DNA of 5,023 nt from Nitrospira sp. UBA5699 (GTDB taxonomy: Bacteria > Nitrospirota > Nitrospiria > Nitrospirales > Nitrospiraceae), in NCBI GenBank assembly GCA_002420105.1, contig DIHJ01000040.1, positions 67,201 through 72,223 on the forward strand. Reading direction: 5' to 3'. Shown piece after piece: positions 1 through 5,023 of the stretch. Positions within the stretch are counted from its first letter, which is position 1. Each line of letters opens with the position of its first letter. The notes beneath the pieces are model-generated. The model saw nothing but the letters and a program-made list of their open reading frames with translations, was not told where the DNA came from and ran no database searches. A program made the position numbers and the translations under genes.

Positions 1-1164
1 GAACTGACAGGAGACCGCGCGCAGGCGCGCGACCAGCGCCGGTTGATGCTGCGCGGATACAATCTGCATGTGCCGCCGGCACGCGACTACCCGCTCGGGC
101 GGTTTACGCACAAGCGGGACGAGCGGGACAATGCGGTCGGCTATCAAAAAGCTGCGATGGTGTTCCATCTCCTTCGGCAGGAAGTCGGGGACAAGGCGTT
201 CTGGAGCGCCCTCAAGCAACTCGTCGCGCAGTATCGCGGGCGCTATGCGGAATGGCGGGATCTGGAACGCCTCTTCGTCGAAGCCGCCGGGCGAGATCTT
301 CGCTGGTTCTTTGCCCAGTGGATCGAGCAGGCCGGTGCGCCGGAGTTGTCACTGGGCGCGGCGGTCGCCCGGCCCGCGGCCGGCAGGCCGGGCGAGGCCT
401 TCCATCTGACGGCGACGGTCGTTCAGACCGGCGACGTCTTTCGTCTGCCGGTCCCGCTGGTGATTCGTATGAACGACGGTCGTGAGGAAACCGTCCCTGT
501 GCAGGTGAGCGCGGCTGAAAACGCCGTCACGGTTACGCTGCCGGCGAAACCGACCGACATCGAACTGGATCCGAACGCGACGGTGATGCGCCGAATGCCG
601 CGTCACGCGATGCCTCCGGTCTTGAATCACTACGTGACCGATCCCCGACGGTCCGTGATCGCGGCCTTTGCCGATCCCCCGAAGGGCGCCCATCCCTTCC
701 ATGAAGTCCTCAAACGGATCGAGTCTCAGGACGGTCAGAAGCCGCCGGAGGAACGGACCGCGATCGTCGCAACGGCCGACGGCGCACTGTTGCCGCGGGA
801 AGGTTCGGTGTTAGTATTGGCAGGTCCGGAATCGCGCCCGGCGCTCGACTCGCTGCTGCGCCCCCATTGCGGCGGGCATGTCCGGTTGCACGACGCCGGA
901 GTGACGCTCGAGGGGACGGCCTACGAAGGATCGGGTACCGCCGCGCTGATCAGCTGTCACCGGCGGGATCAGCCGGGGAGCGTCGTGACGCTGCTCTATG
1001 CGGCGACGCCGGAGGCCGCCGCGACGGTCTCGCGGCTGTTGTTTTTTTACGGGTGGAACAGTTATGTCATGTTCAAAGACGGGGCGGCGGTCGCCCGCGG
1101 CGAATGGGCGGCTACACGGGATCGGACGGAGGTATTTTTCGATGCGGAGAATGTCGTTCGGTAG
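1..1164 (+). CDS. M1-family (gluzincin) metallopeptidase, C-terminal part, 5' end outside window
   Basis: The frame is open from base 1 to a TAG stop, giving 387 visible residues. TTG/ATG codons at 43/46 are internal, because the frame runs upstream without a stop. The segment around residues 44-62 has the M1 pattern G-Y-Q-K-A-A followed by a hydrophobic helix and GD-K-A-F-W. Tyr48 matches the family's catalytic, transition-state-stabilising tyrosine (the YEKG tyrosine of leukotriene A4 hydrolase). Residues 84-118 (W-R-D-L..., GRDLRWFFAQW, GAPEL) are typical of the helical C-terminal part. Residues about 116-195 look like a beta-sandwich ending in an ELDPNA-type strand. Residues about 210-387 form an extra domain I cannot assign. 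The HEXXH zinc site and any signal peptide must lie upstream, so activity and export cannot be verified here. The gene overlaps the next one by 23 bases, suggesting an operon. The M1 assignment is firm; the substrate is unknown, and a non-catalytic homologue is possible. Confidence 0.88.
   Translation, partial: ELTGDRAQARDQRRLMLRGYNLHVPPARDYPLGRFTHKRDERDNAVGYQKAAMVFHLLRQEVGDKAFWSALKQLVAQYRGRYAEWRDLERLFVEAAGRDLRWFFAQWIEQAGAPELSLGAAVARPAAGRPGEAFHLTATVVQTGDVFRLPVPLVIRMNDGREETVPVQVSAAENAVTVTLPAKPTDIELDPNATVMRRMPRHAMPPVLNHYVTDPRRSVIAAFADPPKGAHPFHEVLKRIESQDGQKPPEERTAIVATADGALLPREGSVLVLAGPESRPALDSLLRPHCGGHVRLHDAGVTLEGTAYEGSGTAALISCHRRDQPGSVVTLLYAATPEAAATVSRLLFFYGWNSYVMFKDGAAVARGEWAATRDRTEVFFDAENVVR
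1128..1132 (+). promoter_or_regulatory. Shine-Dalgarno site for the propeller gene
   Basis: GGAGG lies 9 bases before the ATG at 1142, inside the last codons of the peptidase gene. It decides the start. An open frame reaches further upstream to 998, but that extension is Arg-rich, has no export signal, and would overlap the peptidase gene by over 160 bases. From 1142 the protein begins with a clean signal peptide. A second ATG at 1151 is 18 bases from the site and therefore less likely. Confidence 0.8.
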
Positions 1165-2269
1165 GGTGGTGGTCGCCGCGGCGGTGGCGGCCGGTTTGTG
1201 GGCTCCGTGCGGCTTCGCGGAAGGGCCCGCCCCGAAGCCGCGGGCTGCGGCGTCGTCCGGCGCGGAGCGGCACCTGAAGAACATTCGCCAGTTGACGTTC
1301 GGGCGCCAGAACGCCGAAGCCTACTTCTCCTTCGACGGCAGGAAGCTGATCTTTCAGTCGACCAACAATTGGATGAAGGATTCCTTTGCCGCCACGCTCA
1401 AACCGGCCGATCAAGGCCTCGGCTGTTACCAGATGTACGTGATGGACCTGGACAGCGACACGATTCGTCTGGTCAGCACCGGGACCGGCGCGACGACCTG
1501 CGGCTACTTTTTCCCGGGCGATCGCCGCGTGATTTATGCGTCGACGTACGCGTCCGGTCCCAACTGCCCGCCGAAGCCGAAACGGGAAGGGGCGTACCGG
1601 TGGGCGCTGGACGACTACGATCTCTATGCCGTGCGGATCGACGGACAGGAAATGCAGCGCCTGACCTCGACGCCGGGCTATGACGCGGAGGCGACCGTGT
1701 CGCCAGACGGCAGGACGATCGTCTGGACGTCCGTCAGGGACGGGGATCTCGATCTCTACGCGATGAATCTCGACGGCACCAAGCCCAGACGGCTGACCGA
1801 GGAGATCGGGTACGACGGAGGGGCGTTCTTCTCGCCCGACAGCAAGCGGATCGTCTATCGGGCCTCGCATCCCGCCGATCCGGCCGAGATCGCCAAATAC
1901 AAAGAGCTGCTGCAGCAACGTCTGGTCGAGCCGGGCCAGCTCGAAATCTTTGTGATGAATGCCGACGGAAGCGGGAAACGTCAGGTGACGTCGAACGGGG
2001 CGTCGAATTTTTCCCCGTTCTTCCATCCGGACGGCACACGCATCATCTTCTCGTCCAACGTCGAAACGAAGGGCGAAGGCGGCCGGCCGAGTTTTCATCT
2101 CTATCTCATCGGCGACGACGGGGCGGGACTCGAGCGCGTCACGGTCGAGGGACAGTTCAACAGTTTCCCCATGTTCTCACCGGACGGCAAGCGGTTGGTG
2201 TGGGTGTCTGACCGCCATGCGAAGGAGCCCGGCGAGTTCAATGTGTTTATCGCAGACTGGGTGCCGTGA
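1142..2269 (+). CDS. Secreted TolB-like PD40 six-repeat beta-propeller protein
   Basis: This 375-residue protein begins with a signal peptide: Arg residues at 2, 3 and 8, a Val/Ala-rich core at 9-19, and a likely signal peptidase I cut after GFA (residue 26). The mature part is built of six PD40/WD40-like repeats at roughly residues 50-75, 110-134, 172-196, 217-240, 281-305 and 331-356. They show the recurring pattern R-Q/R-L-T ... SPDG-R/K-x-I/L-V-W/Y/F, for example TVSPDGRTIVWTS and MFSPDGKRLVWVS. Six repeats suit a closed TolB-type propeller, which in this family serves as a protein- or ligand-binding scaffold, not an enzyme. An insert at about 241-267, between repeats four and five, probably forms a helical excursion. 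Cysteines at 95, 120 and 142 sit in the exported part and could form a disulphide. It is not the Tol-Pal TolB itself: the N-terminal TolB domain is absent and no tol genes are adjacent. It overlaps the upstream peptidase gene by 23 bases and the downstream phosphatase gene by 4. A periplasmic or secreted partner of the peptidase is a plausible inference. Confidence 0.88.
   Translation: MRRMSFGRVVVAAAVAAGLWAPCGFAEGPAPKPRAAASSGAERHLKNIRQLTFGRQNAEAYFSFDGRKLIFQSTNNWMKDSFAATLKPADQGLGCYQMYVMDLDSDTIRLVSTGTGATTCGYFFPGDRRVIYASTYASGPNCPPKPKREGAYRWALDDYDLYAVRIDGQEMQRLTSTPGYDAEATVSPDGRTIVWTSVRDGDLDLYAMNLDGTKPRRLTEEIGYDGGAFFSPDSKRIVYRASHPADPAEIAKYKELLQQRLVEPGQLEIFVMNADGSGKRQVTSNGASNFSPFFHPDGTRIIFSSNVETKGEGGRPSFHLYLIGDDGAGLERVTVEGQFNSFPMFSPDGKRLVWVSDRHAKEPGEFNVFIADWVP
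2266..2269 (+). promoter_or_regulatory. GTGA stop-start overlap (translational coupling)
   Basis: The GTG start of the phosphatase gene (2266-2268) overlaps the TGA stop of the propeller gene (2267-2269). No good Shine-Dalgarno sequence lies at normal spacing upstream. The nearest purine-rich run (GAAGGAG, 2221-2227) is about 38 bases away. Initiation therefore probably depends on ribosomes terminating on the propeller gene. Coupling is inferred from this arrangement. Confidence 0.65.
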
Positions 2270-3369
2270 ATTCGTCGGGCGAGGGGCGGGGGGCGACGCC
2301 TCCTGAAGAGCATCGCGATCGTCGAACGCTCTTGCCGCTGCTCTGTTCCCTCGCCGCCCTCGGCCTCTCGTTTGTCGGACTGTTCGAGATCGATGTCCCG
2401 CTGACCCGCTTCGTCCGATCTCTCAACGATTATCAGATCGACCATCTCCGCAATCCCTGGTTGGCCCGGCTCAGCGACGTCGGCGATCGACTGGGGCGGG
2501 GGGAATCTCTCGCGGTTCTGAGCCTCATCCTCCTCGCGATCGGGTACAGCCTGCGGCGTTCCGTGTGGAAGAGCGCCGGCTGGCAAACCCTCGTGGCCCA
2601 TGGTCTGGCGGGTCTGAGCAACAACCTCTTGAAACACCTGGTCGGTCGGGCCAGGCCGAAGTTCATGCATTCGGGCAAACTTGAGTTATTTCCGCTGGGC
2701 GGAAGCGGTTGGGACTCGTTTCCCTCGGGCCATTCGATGGCTTCCTTCGCGGTCGCCGCGGTGCTGGCGGTGAGGTTCCCCAGAGCACGGTGGGTCATCC
2801 TCTCCATCGCGGCGGCGGTGGCGGCGAGCCGCATCCTCCGCGGAGCCCATTTCTTGACCGATACGGCGGGAGGAGCCGTCCTCGGCGTGTTGCTGGGGAT
2901 GGTGGCGGCCCATCCCTGGAAGGATTGGCGGGCGTCGCTGGCATCGGCGCTGTACGGGCTGATGCCAGTGCTCGTCTGGCTGTTCGTGGCGACATGGACG
3001 GTCAGTCATCCCGCCTCGGAGCAGTGGCCGGCCCCCTACCTCATCGGAGCCGGATTCGCGATGTCCCTGATTGGATTGGTCGGGCATGTGTTGCTCATGG
3101 TGCGACCGGCCGTTCGTTCCGTCTATGTGACCCGTCCCCTCGCCCGGCTGTTGATCGGCGTCGGGATCGGCCTGTTCACCGGCTCGCTGTTGGTGACCAC
3201 GACGGTTCTTCTGGTGTGTATCGCCGGTTGGCTTCGACGCGAGTCGACGGGACAGGACGCGGCCGTCGAACCCGGCCTCGGCTGGAGACGTGAAGCGGCC
3301 TTCGGCCTTGCGGCGTTGCTCACGTTGTATGCGATGAGCGAACTACGGGGCGCCCTGCCGATCCTGTGA
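2266..3369 (+). CDS. PAP2-superfamily integral membrane lipid phosphatase
   Basis: This 367-residue membrane protein carries the complete PAP2 (type 2 phosphatidic acid phosphatase) signature: K123-X6-R130-P131, P153-S-G-H156, and S188-R189-X5-H195-X3-D199. In this family His195 is the expected nucleophile, aided by Asp199, with His156 as the general acid. It should hydrolyse a lipid phosphate or pyrophosphate, such as undecaprenyl pyrophosphate, lipid A phosphate or phosphatidylglycerophosphate; the sequence does not say which. Hydrophobic segments lie near 21-40, 80-97, 105-122, 157-172, 174-187 and 199-214, giving the usual six-helix core with the active site probably facing the periplasm. 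Residues about 224-357 add roughly four more hydrophobic segments (near 224-246, 257-278, 291-320 and 343-357), making it clearly longer than simple PAP2 proteins of about 200-250 residues. The N-terminal 20 residues are polar and probably cytoplasmic. The GTG start is chosen because of the 4-base overlap with the propeller gene. This is the last gene of the + strand run. Family confidence is very high; substrate is unknown. Confidence 0.93.
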   Translation: MNSSGEGRGATPPEEHRDRRTLLPLLCSLAALGLSFVGLFEIDVPLTRFVRSLNDYQIDHLRNPWLARLSDVGDRLGRGESLAVLSLILLAIGYSLRRSVWKSAGWQTLVAHGLAGLSNNLLKHLVGRARPKFMHSGKLELFPLGGSGWDSFPSGHSMASFAVAAVLAVRFPRARWVILSIAAAVAASRILRGAHFLTDTAGGAVLGVLLGMVAAHPWKDWRASLASALYGLMPVLVWLFVATWTVSHPASEQWPAPYLIGAGFAMSLIGLVGHVLLMVRPAVRSVYVTRPLARLLIGVGIGLFTGSLLVTTTVLLVCIAGWLRRESTGQDAAVEPGLGWRREAAFGLAALLTLYAMSELRGALPIL

Positions 3370-3400
3370 TCCTTGGAGAGAGGGCGATCGAATCGTACGA
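3370..3400. other. Convergent intergenic gap, no clear terminator
   Basis: Thirty-one bases separate two genes whose stop codons face each other. A perfect 10-base palindrome, ATCGTACGAT (3392-3401), runs one base into the glycosyltransferase stop codon. An alternative weak hairpin pairs GATCG (3386-3390) with CGATC (3398-3402). Neither is GC-rich or followed by a T-run on either strand, so I do not call a terminator. Transcripts from both sides probably overlap at their 3' ends or end by a factor-dependent route (inference). Confidence 0.5.
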
Positions 3401-5023
3401 TCAATGACCCGGTATGGGCCTGGTCGGCGGCGGGGCGGCGCTTTCGGGAATGTCGACCATCGGCTGGTTCGCCAGCAGAAGGTAGCCGTATCGTTTCAGA
3501 ATCGGCACGAGGCGATCCGCTTCGCGGGGGAGTTTCGAGTAATAGCTTTCCGGCAGCAACAGCATGGTCCGCCCCGGTTGCGCCAGGGTGGTCCGGATCG
3601 TTTCCTCTTCTCCCGATGGAACAAAGACCGCTTTCCGTTTCGCGTAGAACACGGTGGAGGGTCTGGTTGCGCCATAGACGACGAAGTGGTCGGCAGGGCC
3701 CAGGTTCACCCCGGCGGCGTAGGCCAACTCCTGCGGCGGAGCAATGAAGTATTGATTCAGCAGTGGAAGGGTCAGCCGGACGGCGATCAGCGCCACGACG
3801 GCCAGCGAGGCTCCGGCCGCCCAGAAGGCTCCCGCACGGCGCTCCTCATGCAGTCCGAAGTAGCCGACCAGGGCCATTCCCACCAGCAGGACCATTGCGG
3901 CGGGGTATGGACCGGCATCCAGCGCGCTCGGGTCCAGCAGTTCGGCCGCAGGAAACTCTTTCAACATTTTGCCGAGAAAACGGGCGTAGATCCACGGGAT
4001 CATGGAAAATCCCAAGGCCAGCAGGAGGCCCAAGCCCATCATCAGGTGAATGGAAGCCCGAAGGCCCTTCGTCGCAGGATCCAGCAGGCCGCGGTGCCAG
4101 AAGGTCGCCGTCAAGAGGGCGGCTGCCGGAAAGAGGGGCGCAATGTAATGCTGAAGTCTCGTGGACGAAAGGGTGAAGAACACGAAGGCGCCGATGACCC
4201 AGAGCGTCGCGAACAGCTCCAGTTCGTAGGAGGCAGGCGGACGGTCCGGAGCCGGGGGCTGAAGCGGGGATGCTTCCGGCGCATTCCGCGCCGCACGCCA
4301 TGTTTTGAGACTGCCGTACAAGGCCATCGGGAGTAGGCCGCTCCAGGGAAAGAAGCCGAACAACAAGACGGGAAGATAGAACAAGAAGCCGAAGCCGTGT
4401 CCTTCCATCGGAGCCATGAAACGACCGACCGTTTGGGCTTTCGCGATCGTCACGTAGTGGGAGCCGTGGATGGCGAGCATCGTGGCATACCAGGGCAGCG
4501 TCAGGAGGACGAACAGCCCCGCGCCGAGCAACGGGAATCCACTGTGCCAATAGCGGGCCCATCGCTTGGTGAAGGACAGGTACAGCCCCATGGTTATCAA
4601 CGGGACGATGAAACCGACCGGGCCCTTGGTCAGCGTGGCGAACGCCATCCCGGCGTAGAAACACCAGAGCCAGTGCCGGTGCCGACCCTGGCCGTGCAAT
4701 CCAGCCCAGAATCCCAGGTGCGCGGCCGTCGTGAAGAACACCAGCACACTGTCGGTCAGCGCCATGCGGCTCAGCCCGAGTATCTCGATGTTCAGCAAGA
4801 GCATGAGCGCGCCGATGAGGCCGACTTGCGGATCCCGCCATCGGGCGAGGAACCAGTATTGGAGCAGGATGAGTCCCGTGCCGAACAGGGCGGAGGGAAA
4901 TCTGGCCGCAAACTCGTCCACTCCGAAGAGGGCATAGGACCCGCTCATCAGCCAATACACCAGGGCCGGTTTATAGAAACGCGGTTCGTAGTTGAACGTC
5001 GGGGTGATCCAGTCGCCGGTTTC
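3401..5023 (-). CDS. ArnT/PMT-like family-39 glycosyltransferase, N-terminal end outside window
   Basis: The reverse frame is open from base 5023 to a TGA stop at 3403-3401, giving 540 visible residues. A GTG at 4960-4958 is internal, because the 21 residues before it continue the family motif ETGDWITPTF...EPRFYKPALVYWL. This loop follows the first catalytic acidic motif of ArnT-type transferases; that motif and the first membrane helix must lie beyond the edge. Lys18 aligns with the lysine of the family's KPP motif. MALTD (Asp91) matches the second conserved aspartate. TKGP (132-135), FYLPVLLFGFFPWS (215-228) and SSTRLQHYIAPLFPA (286-300) are further ArnT-like signatures. About 12 hydrophobic helices are visible up to residue 420. 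A soluble, probably periplasmic, domain of about 100 residues and a Pro-rich tail follow. Family members transfer a sugar from an undecaprenyl-phosphate donor to lipid A, protein or another envelope acceptor. No arn biosynthesis genes are in view, so aminoarabinose specificity is not supported. It converges on the PAP2 gene. Confidence 0.92.
   Translation of the reverse strand, partial: ETGDWITPTFNYEPRFYKPALVYWLMSGSYALFGVDEFAARFPSALFGTGLILLQYWFLARWRDPQVGLIGALMLLLNIEILGLSRMALTDSVLVFFTTAAHLGFWAGLHGQGRHRHWLWCFYAGMAFATLTKGPVGFIVPLITMGLYLSFTKRWARYWHSGFPLLGAGLFVLLTLPWYATMLAIHGSHYVTIAKAQTVGRFMAPMEGHGFGFLFYLPVLLFGFFPWSGLLPMALYGSLKTWRAARNAPEASPLQPPAPDRPPASYELELFATLWVIGAFVFFTLSSTRLQHYIAPLFPAAALLTATFWHRGLLDPATKGLRASIHLMMGLGLLLALGFSMIPWIYARFLGKMLKEFPAAELLDPSALDAGPYPAAMVLLVGMALVGYFGLHEERRAGAFWAAGASLAVVALIAVRLTLPLLNQYFIAPPQELAYAAGVNLGPADHFVVYGATRPSTVFYAKRKAVFVPSGEEETIRTTLAQPGRTMLLLPESYYSKLPREADRLVPILKRYGYLLLANQPMVDIPESAAPPPTRPIPGH

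Noticed and set aside
17..30. Inverted repeat GCGCGC-AG-GCGCGC
   Set aside because: It lies within the peptidase coding frame (codons for R-A-Q-A-R), and such repeats are expected in G+C-rich coding DNA.
998..1141. Upstream extension of the propeller reading frame (48 more residues before the ATG at 1142)
   Set aside because: It is an Arg-rich shadow of the peptidase gene. The Shine-Dalgarno site at 1128-1132 and the signal peptide both fix the start at 1142.
1142..1219. Twin-arginine or lipoprotein signal for the propeller protein
   Set aside because: RRMSF does not fit the Tat pattern (the aromatic residue is misplaced), and W-A-P-C is a poor lipobox. An ordinary Sec signal with a cut after residue 26 fits better.
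1112..2098. Long antisense open frame across the propeller gene (328 residues)
   Set aside because: It is Arg/His/Pro-rich, has no domain signature, and is explained by the G+C-rich codons of the real gene, whose repeats are unmistakable.
3386..3402. Possible bidirectional terminator in the convergent gap
   Set aside because: The hairpin has at most five base pairs of mixed composition and no T-run on either strand.
3404..4336. Long + strand open frame opposite the glycosyltransferase (310 residues)
   Set aside because: It is rich in Arg, Gln and Gly with no hydrophobic core or motif. The minus strand carries clear family-39 motifs and membrane helices over the same bases.
3846..4955. Second minus-strand open frame within the glycosyltransferase gene (369 residues)
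   Set aside because: It is a frame-shifted shadow of the glycosyltransferase, rich in Arg, Pro and Ala and without its membrane segments.
4958..4960. GTG as the true start of the glycosyltransferase
   Set aside because: The frame is open to the window edge, and the residues upstream of this codon contain the conserved ETGDWITP motif of the family.

Overview
The window is G+C-rich and almost wholly coding. It holds four genes. Three lie head to tail on the + strand with overlapping ends, and one on the - strand converges on them. Both outer genes are cut by the window edges. The content fits a Gram-negative-type bacterium: a probably secreted M1-type metallopeptidase, a secreted TolB-like propeller, a PAP2 lipid phosphatase and an ArnT-like lipid-linked sugar transferase. 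The style recalls Nitrospirota or a similar environmental phylum, but that is a weak impression. No rRNA, tRNA or taxon-specific marker is present to settle it.

Layout. Bases 1-1164 (+) are the 3' part of an M1-family (gluzincin) peptidase gene. The zinc site lies upstream of the window. Visible are the catalytic-tyrosine segment, the helical C-terminal part, a beta-rich segment and an additional unassigned C-terminal domain. Bases 1142-2269 (+) encode an exported six-repeat PD40/TolB-like beta-propeller, which starts inside the end of the peptidase gene behind a clear Shine-Dalgarno sequence. Bases 2266-3369 (+) encode a PAP2-superfamily integral membrane phosphatase with all three signature motifs, whose GTG start overlaps the TGA stop of the propeller gene. 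After a 31-base convergent gap, bases 3401-5023 (-) encode an ArnT/PMT-like family-39 glycosyltransferase that lacks only its N-terminal end.

How they may work together. The three + strand genes look like one translationally coupled operon (inference from the overlaps). The peptidase and propeller would act outside the cytoplasmic membrane. The PAP2 protein would remove phosphate from a lipid phosphate or pyrophosphate, possibly an undecaprenyl carrier or lipid A. The convergent glycosyltransferase belongs to a family that uses polyprenyl-phosphate sugars as donors and releases the polyprenyl phosphate, so an envelope lipid-carrier theme spans the junction. No Ara4N biosynthesis genes are in view, so the sugar and acceptor are unknown.

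I found no mobile element, CRISPR array, RNA gene or convincing intrinsic terminator. I saw no strong evidence of a new system. The most interesting points are the extra domains on the peptidase and the phosphatase, and the peptidase-propeller-phosphatase coupling.
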